Assembly (NCBI GenBank): GCA_900471925.1
Contig: UCGV01000012.1
Location: forward strand, 227,387 to 291,386
Direction: 5' to 3'
Length of the DNA: 64,000 bases
From: Hyphomicrobiales bacterium
GTDB lineage: Bacteria; Pseudomonadota; Alphaproteobacteria; Rhizobiales; Rhizobiaceae
In this document: piece by piece, positions 33,389 to 43,029 of the stretch
Numbering within the stretch: position 1 is the stretch's first letter
Layout of the letters: the number at the start of each line of letters is the position of its first letter
Position numbers and translations under genes: made by a program
Notes under the pieces: model-generated
Seen by the model: only the letters and a program-made list of their open reading frames with translations
Database searches by the model: none
What the model was told of the DNA's origin: nothing

Positions 33389-34003
33389 ATGGGTCTATCG
33401 CATGTGATGTCGCGCCGTTCCTGGATCCGCGGGGCGGCGATTATTTTGCCGCTGACGGCAGCCCTTCTGGCAGGCTGCGGAACGACGGCAAAGAACGACA
33501 CCTATGATCTTTCTGCAGCAAGCGTCGATGGCACCGGCCCGTCGGCCAAGAACAAGCAGATCCTGATTGCTGATCCGACCGCGCTCAAGGCGCTGAACAG
33601 CGAACAGATCGTCATCCGCGTTTCACCCTCGGAAATCCAGTACCTGGCACGCTCGCAGTGGAGCGACACGCTGCCGCGCATGGTGCAATCGAAACTCGTC
33701 GAAGCCTTCGAAAATTCCGGCAAGCTCGGCGGTGTCGGCAAGCCGGGGCAGGGACTGGCGATCGACTATCAGGTCGTCAGCGATATCAGATCCTTCGAAA
33801 TCGATGCCGCCTCCGGCAACAAGGCCGTTGTGGAGATTTCCGTCAAGATCCTCAACGACCGCAACGGCACTGTGCGCGCCCAGCAGGTCTTCCGCGCAAC
33901 AGCTGCTGCCGGCGGCGACAATGCGGGCTTCGTGAAGGGGCTCGATCGGGCGTTTACGGCGGTGACCGACCAGATCGTCGGCTGGACGCTGAAGTCGATC
34001 TGA
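33389..34003 (+). CDS. ABC-transport auxiliary lipoprotein (PqiC-like)
   Basis: A 204-residue lipoprotein. The lipobox LLAGC (Cys30) follows a hydrophobic signal. The body matches the ABC-type transport auxiliary family: LADPTALKALNSEQIVIR, YLARSQWSDTLPRMVQSKLVEAFE and a C-terminal VKGLDRAFTAVTDQIVGWTL. Family members sit at the outer membrane and accompany MCE systems. AGGGG precedes the ATG. It is 69 bp after the MCE gene, at the end of the operon. Confidence 0.85.
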   Translation: MGLSHVMSRRSWIRGAAIILPLTAALLAGCGTTAKNDTYDLSAASVDGTGPSAKNKQILIADPTALKALNSEQIVIRVSPSEIQYLARSQWSDTLPRMVQSKLVEAFENSGKLGGVGKPGQGLAIDYQVVSDIRSFEIDAASGNKAVVEISVKILNDRNGTVRAQQVFRATAAAGGDNAGFVKGLDRAFTAVTDQIVGWTLKSI

Positions 34004-34049
34004 GCGAGGAACTCATCCACCGTGAAGAGCGTAGATTCGCGGGTGACCG

Positions 34050-34367
34050 TCACTCGCTGCGAGCGCTTCCGGTTTCTCCTCGCTGCAGCTGATTGCCCAG
34101 CGCCCACGCCTCTTCCAGCATCTGGCGAAGCTCAGCGTTCTCGGTCGTAAGCACCCTGCCATCATGCTGAAGCATGAGATCATTGAGCGAGCCCATGCCG
34201 CCAAAAAATGCGAGGAAGCTCCGCAGGCCGGAAGCGTCAGACTTCTCTAGGGAAGCGCGACTACGGCGAATCTTCGCCGCCCAAAAAGCGGCGTCGTGAT
34301 CTCGCAAATGGTCCTCAAGACGATGCAATAGATTGGCAAGCCGGACGACGTCAGGGTGGAGTTGCAT
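34050..34367 (-). CDS. Small hypothetical protein (GGMGSxND-type)
   Basis: A 105-residue soluble protein, largely alpha-helical. The most distinctive stretch is SFLAFFGGMGSLNDLML, preceded by a helix with FWAAKIRRSRASLE. I recall a family of small uncharacterised proteins with this GGMGS-ND motif (DUF6966-like), but the assignment is tentative. It lies between two unrelated genes, convergent with the lipoprotein gene. No function can be given. Confidence 0.55.
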   Translation of the reverse strand: MQLHPDVVRLANLLHRLEDHLRDHDAAFWAAKIRRSRASLEKSDASGLRSFLAFFGGMGSLNDLMLQHDGRVLTTENAELRQMLEEAWALGNQLQRGETGSARSE

Positions 34368-34439
34368 CCCAGCACCCTATGCGCCACTTTGAATGACCGC
34401 AACCGAGTTGAGTGGCAAACGCTCCCTCAGATGGGCTGG

Positions 34440-35306
34440 TTACTTTGTCGGCTGAGCGTCCGTCATCGATGGCGTGCCGCCCGTTGCGGAGGCCGTCGCG
34501 GTCGAGGCCTGGGGCAGGTAGCTGTCGAGCAGGCCGGCCATCTTGTCGTCGCGCAGGTTTGCGGTCTTTTCGCCCATGACGACGCCGACGACGCGGCGGT
34601 CGTCCTTGGCGGCCGAGGTCACGACATTGTAGCCGGAGGCGTCGGTGAAGCCGGTCTTGATACCGTCGACGCCGGCATAGCGGTACATGAGGTTGTTGTG
34701 GCCGCGCAGCTTCATGCCACGGAACTGGAAGCCGCGCATGGAGAAGAGCTTGAACTCCTCGGGGAAGTCGCGCATCAGCGAAACGCCCAACGTCGCCATG
34801 TCGCGGGCGGTGGTGACCTGTTCGGGATCCGGCAGGCCCGAGGGGTTCTTGAAGACCGTGTCCTTCATCCCGAGCTCGTGGGCCTTTGCCGTCATCAGCG
34901 TGCCGAACGCCTGTTCCGAGCCACCAAGCTGTTCGGCGAGCGCCACAGCCGCGTCATTGGCCGAGAGAACCACGATACCTTCGACGGCCTCCTTGACGGT
35001 GACCTTGCGGCCGGCGCCGACGGCGAGCTTGAAGGGCTCCTTGCTCTCGGCATTTTCAGACATGGTGAGCTTCTGGTCCCAGGTCAGGCGCTTGTCATGC
35101 AGCGCCTGGAAGGTGAGATAGAGCGTCATCATCTTGGTCAGCGATGCCGGGAAGTTCAGGTCATCCTGATTGGATGCTTCCAGAACCTGGCCAGTCTGCG
35201 CGTCCACGAGGAAACTTGCCTGGCCGGCCTCGGCCTGAAGGGACGCGCCCAGAAGAAATACGGACGAGAAGGCGGCGGCCATCAGCCGGGAAGTCGTCTT
35301 GGTCAT
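34440..35306 (-). CDS. D-alanyl-D-alanine carboxypeptidase (class C low-MW PBP)
   Basis: A 288-residue secreted penicillin-binding protein with a signal peptide (residues 1-28, AEA then GQASF). The active-site motifs are complete: SLTK (Ser55, Lys58), SAN (115-117) and KTG (217-219). It ends shortly after the catalytic domain and lacks the PBP5-type C-terminal beta domain and amphipathic anchor, so it is probably soluble in the periplasm. It removes the terminal D-Ala of stem peptides. It lies downstream of the growth-pole protein on the same strand. Confidence 0.88.
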   Translation of the reverse strand: MTKTTSRLMAAAFSSVFLLGASLQAEAGQASFLVDAQTGQVLEASNQDDLNFPASLTKMMTLYLTFQALHDKRLTWDQKLTMSENAESKEPFKLAVGAGRKVTVKEAVEGIVVLSANDAAVALAEQLGGSEQAFGTLMTAKAHELGMKDTVFKNPSGLPDPEQVTTARDMATLGVSLMRDFPEEFKLFSMRGFQFRGMKLRGHNNLMYRYAGVDGIKTGFTDASGYNVVTSAAKDDRRVVGVVMGEKTANLRDDKMAGLLDSYLPQASTATASATGGTPSMTDAQPTK

Positions 35307-35441
35307 CAATGTCTACGGTCTCTGTCGTGGCAAGCGATTGCTTGGCAATGGTCTTGATGGGGCCATCGCCTGAGGCGGGATGGCCCACTGATGCATGCGG
35401 ATCAGGGATGTTTGTGACGGAATGAAGGAGCCGGGGCAATA

Positions 35442-35471
35442 AAAAAGGGCCATCCACAGATGACCCTTTTT
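35442..35471 (-). terminator. Terminator of the growth-pole-ring gene
   Basis: On the minus strand AAAAGGGTCATC pairs with GATGGCCCTTTT (one T-G) over a short loop, followed by TTATT. It lies 30 bp after the stop at 35502. Confidence 0.85.
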
Positions 35472-35501
35472 GTCTCACCATGCCAGGCCTTGCCCGATCA
35501 C

Positions 35502-38500
35502 TCAGCTCAACCGGCCTGCCGCATGGGCCAGCATCGTATAGACCTTGCCGGTATCGGAGGTCAGGTAGGACTGCGTGACGGTGCGGTTCGGATCGGTGCG
35601 GGCGACATCAGCGAGCAGCTTTTCGAAATCGCCGATGTAGCGGTCGACAGCGGTGCGGAATTCCGGCTCGCGATCATACTTGCGCTTGATCTCGTCGAAG
35701 GTCTGCTGACCCTTCAGCGTGTAGAGGCGACGGGTGAAGACGTCGCGCTCGCCGCGCTGGTAACGGCGCCACAGGTCGACCGAGGCATCGTGATCGATGG
35801 CGCGAGCGATATCGACCGAGAGCGAGTTCAGCGATTCAACGACATGGCGCGGGTTGCGGGCGTCATTGGCGCGCTGGGTGGGCGCTGCGGCCGGAGCGGC
35901 TTCGGCTGCCGGGCGGGCAGGCGCACGCGGCGTTTCTTCCATCTCGTCGCGGGAGGCGCCGCGCAGGAGATCGCTGATCCAGCCGCCGCTGGTAGCTTCC
36001 GTGCGCGGTGCTTCCTGCTGCCTTACCGGAGCGGGTGCAGGCGCGGGAGCCGGCTGCGGAGCCTGGGCGACCGGACGCTGCTGAACAGGGGCCGGAGCGG
36101 GTGCAGGGGCTGGCGTCGGCGTGATCGTGCCACGCAGGCCCATGGATTCGATCGACTGGCGTGCCGTCGGTGCCGGCTGCGGGGCAGGTGCCGCCGGGAT
36201 CACCGGCTGGGTCACACGCGGCGCAGGTTCGGCCTGGGCAAGCGAGCGGGCCATCGGCTCGGAGATCTCAAGACGCTGGCTGGAGCGGCCGACGATCTGC
36301 GAAATATCCTGCAGCGCCTTGATCTGCTCGGCAACGGCGCGACGCATGGCGGACGCGCTTTCCTTGGCTTCTTCCGGCAGGTCGAAGGCACCGCGCTTCA
36401 GTTCCGCGCGGGTCGCATCGAGTTCGTTGCGGATATCGGCAGCGGAGCGGCGGATATCGTCAGTCGCGCCCGAGAAGCGGGTGACAGCCTCGTCGATCGC
36501 ATCACGCAGGGATTCGCGCAGGCTGAGTGCGGCGCTATCGGAAGCGCGGCCGGCTTCGCCGAGCATGCGCTCGACTTCCGACAGCGAGGCCGTCAGGCCG
36601 CCGCGCAGGCGATTGGAGAGGTCGCCGGAGCGGCGCTCGACATTGGCAAAGCTGCTGTCGATCGTCGCATTGGCTTCCTCGCCGGCGCGGTTGATCGCCT
36701 CACGCATAGTGGAGGCGGCATCTTCGGCGCGCTTTTCGGTATCGGCCAGCACACGACCGATATCGGCAAACGAAGCCTGGACGCTCTGGCGCAGCGTACC
36801 GGTGACCTGGTTGGAGCGCTGTTCGGCGCGTTCGAAGACGGTCTCGATCATGCCGCCAAGGCCGCGCATGGTCTTTTCGATTTCGGTCGAGCGTTGGACG
36901 AGTCCGCCAGCGAGCGTCTGCAAGGCTTCTTCACGCTCTTCGAGGGTCGAGACGAGGCCGGACTGGGCGGCAGCGAGAAGCTGCGAGGCCTGGCCGAGAA
37001 CCTTGGAGTGATCGTCGAAGCGGCCGATGATGCTGCCGACCTGGGCGAGTGTCTGGCCGGAAATATCCGAGAGACGATCGACCTTGCCTTCGAGAAGACG
37101 GGTGGAGGCGGCAACCATCTCGGCAGCCTTGGCAGCCGAGTCCGTGAAGCGCGACGTCGTGTCGGTGAGGCGGCCATCGACGCCGGTCAACTGATCGGCA
37201 GCGCGCGTCATCATCATAGACATGGCCGCGCTGCTTTCCGACAGGCGCTGGACGAGGCCGTTGACGTTGTTCGTCAGGCTGTTCTCGATGGCGGCGACCG
37301 CATGAGCGACGTTTTCAGCGCGGGCGGCAATCGCATTGGCGACGGCGTCATTTTCCGCACGCAGGCGGTCGGCGCTGAGGTTTGCGGCAGCCGTGATGCG
37401 GGCGGCGGCTTCCTGGCCGGCATCGGTATAGCGTTCGATGATCGGGCGGGCGGTCTCGTCGAGGATGCGCGACAGCTCGCTGGAGCGACCGGCAAGCATG
37501 GAGTTGAGATCGCGGGTGCGGTCGTCGAGCGTGGCGCGGATCGAGTTGCCGCGCGCTTCCAGCGCCTTGTCGATATCGGTCAGCGTCGTGTCGATCTCGC
37601 GGGCACGCTGCTCCAGGCTGGAGCGGATGATGCTGGTGCGGGCTTCGAGCGCGCGGTCGACATCGGCCATGCTGGAGGAGATGACGCTGCTGGCTTCCGT
37701 CAACGTCGAGCGGATGGCATTGCCGCGATATTCCATCGCCTGGCCGGCATCGGCAAGCGTCTGGTTGATGGCATTGACCTGCGTGCTGACGATGTCTTCG
37801 GCTTCGGCCACCTTGCTGACGATGACGTTGCCGGCTTCGGCGAAGGTCTGGGCAACGGCGGCAGCCTGGCTTGCGAGACGGCTCTGGGCCTCAGAAACGC
37901 GGTTGACGATCTGCGAGGAGCGCTCATCCATAGCTTCGGCAAACTGCTGGCCGGTGCGGCTCAGAAGTTCGGATGACTTCGTCGCTTCGCCATCCATGCC
38001 TTCGGCGGCTTCGGCAACGGCGTTGCGCAGGCTTGCGGCAAGACCGGCGGCCTTGCCTTCGATCGTGCGGTTGACGGCATCGAGACCGACAGTCAATGCG
38101 CGGTCCATGGTGGACAGACGCTCTTCGATACGGGCATTGCCGCGATCCATCACGTCGCTCAGTGCCGAGGTGCGGCCGTCGATCGACTGCACGAGGTTCG
38201 TGCTGCCGCTGTAGAGCGTTTCGGCAAGTTCCGCCCGGCGGCTGTCGAGCGCACCGGTCAGGTTCGCACTATGGCTGGTCAGCGTGTGAGCGAGGTGGGC
38301 AGTGCTGTTGTCGAGAGCGTTGGTCAAGTTGGCGCTGCCGGTCTGCAGGGCTTCCGTCAGCTGCGCACTGCGGCCATCGATTGCTTCCGTCAACTGTGCG
38401 CTGTGGCCATCGAGTGCTTCCGTCAGGCCGGCACTGCGGCTGTCCAGCGTTTCCGTCAGGCGTGCGGCACGGTTGTCGAGCGCCTCGGTCAGGCTGTTGC

Positions 38501-41500
38501 TGCGGCTGTCGAAGGCGTTCGTCAGGTTGGCGGCACTGTTGCCGAGCGTTGCGGCGATGCGCTGGGCTGCGTCGTCGCCGATCATGCCGAGACGGGCGAT
38601 GCCGCCATTCAGCACGTTGGAAAGCTGGTTGCCGGCAGCATCCATCTTGTCGGCCACACCGCCGACGCCATCGGCAATGCGGGTTTCGATGGCGGCAAGA
38701 CCGGCTTCGACGCGGGCGCCGGTTTCGGTGAAGCGGCCCGTCAGATTGTCGACGGACTGATCGAGATGGCCGGAGAAATCCGAAGCCGAGCGCGAGATCG
38801 TATTGGCGGCTTCCTGGAAGCGGCCGGCGATCTGGCCCGCACCTTCGCGCATGCGGTCTTCCAGCGTCTGGGCGCTGTTGTCGATCGCCTGACGGATGGA
38901 GTTCTCGCGATCTTCCAGCGACATTTCGAGCATGCTGATCGAGGTCGCAACGGAAGTGCCGATCGAGGTCGCCTGTTCGGAGAGCGTATCGTTGATGAGG
39001 TTATGAGCCTCGCTCAGCGTCAGGTTGATGGCATTGGTGCGGTCGTCGAGCGTGGCGCGGATGCGCTCATGAGCGGCGGCGAGGCCACCTTCGACATTGC
39101 TTGCGGCGTCATGGGCAAGGGCTGCCATGCGCTGTTCGGCATCGGAAAGGCCGCCTTCGATACGACCGGTCATGCCGCCGATGATGCCTTCCATGCGGGC
39201 GCTGCCGGCATCGAGGGCTTCGGAGAGGGTCGAGGTATGCTCGGCAAGCGCTGTTTCGAGACGTGCCTGATTGTCCGTATAGGCTGCGCGGATCGCCTCG
39301 GTGCGGTCGGCAAAGGCGCCGGCAACACGCTCTTCGGCGCTGGCAACGGTGTCCATGATGGCGTTGCTGCGGTTTTCGAGCGCGGATTCGAAGCGCGTCT
39401 GGCCGTCATCCAGCGAAATGGCGAGCGCCATGGTCTTTTCGTCGAGCGTATCGGAGAGACGATCGGCGCTGTTGGTAACGGCATTGATGATGGAATCGGC
39501 GCGATGGGAGAGCGCTTCCTCGATGCGCAGCTGGCTTTCGGTAAGCGAGGAGGCGATCCGGTCATGCGTGCCGGTCGTCGTATTGACGAAAGCCTCGGTG
39601 CCGGATGTCAGCGCGTCTTCGAGGCGGCTCTGGCTCTCGTTCAGCGAGATGGCCAGCGCCATCGCCTTTTCGTCCAGCGTTTCGGAGAGGCGGTCATGCG
39701 TGCCGGAGACGGCATTGAGCAGCGTTTCCGCGTGGCTGGACAACGTATCCTCGATACGCGCCTGGGTCTCGTTCAGCGAGATGCCGAGCGCCATCGCCTT
39801 TTCGTCCAGCGTTTCGACGAGGCGGTCATGCGTGCCGGAAACGGCATTGACGAGCGATTCGGAGCGGCTGGCCAGCGTGTCCTCGAGGCGAGCCTGCGTC
39901 TCGTTCAGCGAGATGGCAAGCGACATCGCCTTTTCATCCAGCGTTTCGGAAAGGCGGTCATGCGTCGACGAAACGGTGTTGAGCAGCAATTCCGAGCCGT
40001 TCACGAGCGTATCTTCGATGCGCGACTGGGTCTCGTTCAGCGAGATGGCGAGCGACATCGCCTTTTCGTCCAGCGTTTCGGAAAGGCGGTCATGCGTGTC
40101 GGAAACGGCCGAGAGGAAGCTCTCAGAACCCGTCGACAGCGTGTCTTCGAGGCGGGCCTGGCTTTCGTTCAGCGAAATGGCGAGCGACATCGCCTTTTCG
40201 TCCAGCGTTTCGGCAAGGCGGTCATGCGTGCTGGAAACGGAATTGAGCAGGGTTTCGGCGCGCGTCGTCAGGATGTCGTCGATGCGCGTCTGGTTCTCCC
40301 TGAGGGTTTCAGCCAGGCGGTCATGCGTGCCGGAGACGGAATTGATCAGCGATTCCGAATGCGTCGACATCGTGTCTTCGATGCGCGCCTGCGTCTCGTT
40401 GAGCGAGATCGCCAGTTCCATCGCCTTTTCGTCCAGCGTTTCGGCCAGACGGTCATGCGTGCCGGAAACGGCATTGATGATGGCTTCGGAACGGCTGGTC
40501 AGCACTTCGTCGAAACGATCGTGATGGTCGGTGAGGGCGCCGATCAGCGTGCCACTGCGTTCGGCCATCACGCCATCCAGGCGCGTGTGGGCCGCATCGA
40601 GTGCACCGGTGATTTCGGCCGCGCGGGCAGCCATGACGCTGCTGAGTTCTTCTGCACGTCCGCCGAACGCGCCGGTGACCCTTTCGGTGCCGCTCGCAAC
40701 GGCAGCGGCGAGGTCGCTCGTGGTCGTCTGCAGCGTGTTGTGGAATTCGCTGGCGCGGGCTGCGAGATTGTTCTGCAGTTCCGACGTGCCGGCTGCTAGC
40801 GCCAGAGAGATCTCGGACGTGGCGCTGCCGAGTGCGGTGGTGAGTTCGCCGGTGCGGTTCGTCAGCGCCGAGGTGATTTCGTCGGCGCGGTTGGCGAGCG
40901 TGCTTTCCATCACTTCCTGGCCGGCGGCAAAGGCCGCTGCCAGTGCCAGCGACTGGTCGCTCATCGACGTTCCCAGGCGCTCGATATTGGTGCTCAGGAT
41001 ATTGTCGATCGAATCGGCGTTGCCCGACAGCGTCTCGTTGATGCGGGTGAGGCTTTCGATGAGCTTCGTATCCAGCGAGCCGGTGCGCTTGTCGAAAGCG
41101 TCGGTGAATTCCGCCACGCGTTCGTCGAAGGCGGTGGAAAGCTGGGCGACGGTCGTCTGCAGGCGCTCCTCGAAGAAGCCGGAGCGCACGTCGAGATCCA
41201 TGACCGCATCGTCGGCCGTCGACTGCAGGCTCTGGCGGAAGCTTGCGCCCTTTTCGTCGAGCGCGGCGTTCAGCCTGAAGAGTACGTCGTCGAGCGTGCC
41301 GCCGATCGTGCGTTCGCCCGAGGTCAGGCTGTCGTTGATCTCGCGGGTGCGGGAAATCAAGATTTCATTGAGCTGCTGGGTGCGCTCCTGAAGGGCCGCG
41401 TTCAGGCGCTCCGTGCTCGTATCCATCGTCGAGGCACGGGTCTCGAACTGGGTGAGCAGGCGCTCGCCATGTTCGTTGATCGTGTTGGTCAGCGCATCCA

Positions 41501-42569
41501 GGCGGTTGTCGAATTCATTGCCGATTGCGAGGCCCGAGGCCGTCAGCGTGTGGAGCAGCGTGTCGGTCTTGGCGGCGAGCAGTGTGCCGAGCGACTGCAT
41601 GGCGCTGTCGGACTTCTCCATGATCGCGGCGGCGCGCGTATCGATCAGCGAGGCGAAGGCTTCGCCTGAGGTCGCAAGGCGGATGGCGATCTCTTCGGTC
41701 GCGAGCGACAGTTCTTCCTTCAGCTGGTCGTGAACGCCGGCGATGGAGGACCGGATACGGTCGGCATGATTGACGATCGCTTCGCGCTCGGAGCCGAGCT
41801 CGTGGACGAGGCCGCGTACGCGCAGTTCGTTATCCGCATAGGAACGCTCCAGCGCGTTCACTTCTGAATGCACGAGCGTTTCGAGTTCGGAAGCGCGCGC
41901 GATGGTACGCTCGATGCCTTCGTTCATGGCCGAAACTTCGCGACGCACTGCCTGGCCGACAGTCATGATACGTTCGGAGGCGATCGTTTCCGGTTCAGAG
42001 AGGCGCAGGGCCACCTCTGCCATCGAGCGGGCGGCGTTGCGCATTTCCTGAGCGCGCGAAATCATGATGGCGAAAGCATAGAACATCATCACCGGCACGA
42101 TGATGCCGATGAGACCGGCGATGACGCCCGGCAGGGCGGCAAGGTCGGTCAGCGAGTGGACACCCGCGATCTGCTGCGAATTGAGCATGAACAGCAGCCC
42201 GAGGCCGATGATCACCCACAGAATGGAAACAAGTGTGGCCGTGCGCAGGGCAGGGCGGCTGGAACCGCTTTCCAGCGACTTCAGAAGCGAAGCGGGAGAA
42301 TTGCGGCTGGCATCATTGGCGGGAGCGAAGGCGGGGGCCCTCGGAGCCTGCTGCTCGCCGGAACGTGCTGCGCGGCCGCGACGGCGCTGCGCATCTTCCT
42401 GGGACTGATTACGGGCATTGGATGGGTCAGTCACATTAGCCTCCGGGGCGTGGGGCGCGTTGCCGCGGCGAGACGGCACGTTCTCCTGGCCGAAATCGAT
42501 CTGAAGCGCTTCGTCCAATGCCTTGAACGCCTTATCCTCGATCGATTCATTGTACTTGTTATTCGCCAT
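35502..42569 (-). CDS. gpr: Giant growth-pole-ring protein (GPR/RgsE-like)
   Basis: A 2355-residue protein. After a charged, Pro-rich N-terminus there are two membrane segments (about 110-130 and 146-170). About 1900 residues of amphipathic helix follow, built on 11-residue repeats like apolipoproteins. A block of 44- and 33-residue repeats (THDRLxETLDEKAM...) lies around 39350-40480, and a run of ten or more 11-mers (xLTEALDxRS) around 38160-38540. A Pro/Ala/Gln linker then leads to a compact C-terminal domain. This architecture matches Agrobacterium GPR and Sinorhizobium RgsE, which form a ring at the growing pole. The ATG at 42569 gives the MANNKYNESIEDKAF start. Confidence 0.88.
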   Translation of the reverse strand: MANNKYNESIEDKAFKALDEALQIDFGQENVPSRRGNAPHAPEANVTDPSNARNQSQEDAQRRRGRAARSGEQQAPRAPAFAPANDASRNSPASLLKSLESGSSRPALRTATLVSILWVIIGLGLLFMLNSQQIAGVHSLTDLAALPGVIAGLIGIIVPVMMFYAFAIMISRAQEMRNAARSMAEVALRLSEPETIASERIMTVGQAVRREVSAMNEGIERTIARASELETLVHSEVNALERSYADNELRVRGLVHELGSEREAIVNHADRIRSSIAGVHDQLKEELSLATEEIAIRLATSGEAFASLIDTRAAAIMEKSDSAMQSLGTLLAAKTDTLLHTLTASGLAIGNEFDNRLDALTNTINEHGERLLTQFETRASTMDTSTERLNAALQERTQQLNEILISRTREINDSLTSGERTIGGTLDDVLFRLNAALDEKGASFRQSLQSTADDAVMDLDVRSGFFEERLQTTVAQLSTAFDERVAEFTDAFDKRTGSLDTKLIESLTRINETLSGNADSIDNILSTNIERLGTSMSDQSLALAAAFAAGQEVMESTLANRADEITSALTNRTGELTTALGSATSEISLALAAGTSELQNNLAARASEFHNTLQTTTSDLAAAVASGTERVTGAFGGRAEELSSVMAARAAEITGALDAAHTRLDGVMAERSGTLIGALTDHHDRFDEVLTSRSEAIINAVSGTHDRLAETLDEKAMELAISLNETQARIEDTMSTHSESLINSVSGTHDRLAETLRENQTRIDDILTTRAETLLNSVSSTHDRLAETLDEKAMSLAISLNESQARLEDTLSTGSESFLSAVSDTHDRLSETLDEKAMSLAISLNETQSRIEDTLVNGSELLLNTVSSTHDRLSETLDEKAMSLAISLNETQARLEDTLASRSESLVNAVSGTHDRLVETLDEKAMALGISLNETQARIEDTLSSHAETLLNAVSGTHDRLSETLDEKAMALAISLNESQSRLEDALTSGTEAFVNTTTGTHDRIASSLTESQLRIEEALSHRADSIINAVTNSADRLSDTLDEKTMALAISLDDGQTRFESALENRSNAIMDTVASAEERVAGAFADRTEAIRAAYTDNQARLETALAEHTSTLSEALDAGSARMEGIIGGMTGRIEGGLSDAEQRMAALAHDAASNVEGGLAAAHERIRATLDDRTNAINLTLSEAHNLINDTLSEQATSIGTSVATSISMLEMSLEDRENSIRQAIDNSAQTLEDRMREGAGQIAGRFQEAANTISRSASDFSGHLDQSVDNLTGRFTETGARVEAGLAAIETRIADGVGGVADKMDAAGNQLSNVLNGGIARLGMIGDDAAQRIAATLGNSAANLTNAFDSRSNSLTEALDNRAARLTETLDSRSAGLTEALDGHSAQLTEAIDGRSAQLTEALQTGSANLTNALDNSTAHLAHTLTSHSANLTGALDSRRAELAETLYSGSTNLVQSIDGRTSALSDVMDRGNARIEERLSTMDRALTVGLDAVNRTIEGKAAGLAASLRNAVAEAAEGMDGEATKSSELLSRTGQQFAEAMDERSSQIVNRVSEAQSRLASQAAAVAQTFAEAGNVIVSKVAEAEDIVSTQVNAINQTLADAGQAMEYRGNAIRSTLTEASSVISSSMADVDRALEARTSIIRSSLEQRAREIDTTLTDIDKALEARGNSIRATLDDRTRDLNSMLAGRSSELSRILDETARPIIERYTDAGQEAAARITAAANLSADRLRAENDAVANAIAARAENVAHAVAAIENSLTNNVNGLVQRLSESSAAMSMMMTRAADQLTGVDGRLTDTTSRFTDSAAKAAEMVAASTRLLEGKVDRLSDISGQTLAQVGSIIGRFDDHSKVLGQASQLLAAAQSGLVSTLEEREEALQTLAGGLVQRSTEIEKTMRGLGGMIETVFERAEQRSNQVTGTLRQSVQASFADIGRVLADTEKRAEDAASTMREAINRAGEEANATIDSSFANVERRSGDLSNRLRGGLTASLSEVERMLGEAGRASDSAALSLRESLRDAIDEAVTRFSGATDDIRRSAADIRNELDATRAELKRGAFDLPEEAKESASAMRRAVAEQIKALQDISQIVGRSSQRLEISEPMARSLAQAEPAPRVTQPVIPAAPAPQPAPTARQSIESMGLRGTITPTPAPAPAPAPVQQRPVAQAPQPAPAPAPAPVRQQEAPRTEATSGGWISDLLRGASRDEMEETPRAPARPAAEAAPAAAPTQRANDARNPRHVVESLNSLSVDIARAIDHDASVDLWRRYQRGERDVFTRRLYTLKGQQTFDEIKRKYDREPEFRTAVDRYIGDFEKLLADVARTDPNRTVTQSYLTSDTGKVYTMLAHAAGRLS
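38160..38540 (-). repeat. Tandem 33-bp coding repeats in the growth-pole gene
   Basis: At least ten consecutive 11-residue units follow the pattern xxLTEALDxRS (for example ARLTETLDSRS, AGLTEALDGHS, AQLTEAIDGRS). DNA identity between units is high enough for slippage or unequal exchange. Confidence 0.8.
39350..40480 (-). repeat. Tandem 132/99-bp coding repeats in the growth-pole gene
   Basis: Nine tandem units: seven of 44 residues and two of 33, all multiples of 11, each beginning near THDRL and most containing DEKAM-LAISLN. Adjacent units differ at few positions. The unit lengths show that whole 11-mers were gained or lost. Confidence 0.85.
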
Positions 42570-43029
42570 TCCGATATGCCTCGTTATTCCCGGCCAGTCC
42601 GGCAGCGCATCCGAGCCCGCCTTGCCCGGAATGAACCTTCGCCGTTCCAGCCTTCCATCCCAGGACGGACGGATAAGCATGTCATTTCAGAGTAGATAGC
42701 CGATTTTTCAAACGAAAGGTATCAAAACACTACCATTATCCACTCTGACGGCAAAGGCGCGCGGCTTCAGCCCGCCTCAACAGTATCGTAGTGACACATC
42801 TGGGGGCGCGAGACAATTAACGTACCCCAGCGTTTCCACTCCTCTTAACCTGTTGTTAACACCTTTAAATTTTCGAAGTGGCTTAAAAGCCGATATTTTA
42901 GCGATATTTAAGGGACGTTAACCATATGGTTAGATTTCAGCCCTCAATGCGCCCGAATTTAACGGGATCGCCATTCCCGGACCGCACAACAGTATCAAAC
43001 GCGGCGATATAAGACCGGAGAATTGGCAA
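42570..43029. other. 460-bp divergent promoter region of growth-pole and Hpt genes
   Basis: No gene. The region is AT-rich from about 42690 on and holds a perfect CtrA box (42845-42859) and a 14-bp palindrome TAACCATATGGTTA (42919-42932). Both flanking genes read outward from it. Confidence 0.7.
42845..42859. promoter_or_regulatory. Perfect CtrA box
   Basis: TTAA at 42845-42848, seven bases, then TTAA at 42856-42859, followed by C: the full TTAA-N7-TTAAC consensus. It lies 170 bp upstream of the Hpt gene and 275 bp upstream of the growth-pole gene. Confidence 0.7.

Noticed and set aside
38160..38540. CRISPR-like regular repeats with about 33-bp period
   Set aside because: The units are contiguous in-frame 11-residue coding repeats with no spacers, inside one large gene.
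35460..40799. Two plus-strand open frames of over 800 codons opposite the growth-pole gene
   Set aside because: They are mirror images of a GC-rich, repetitive coding strand; their translations are Gly/Arg/Asp-rich without family motifs, and they lack ribosome sites.
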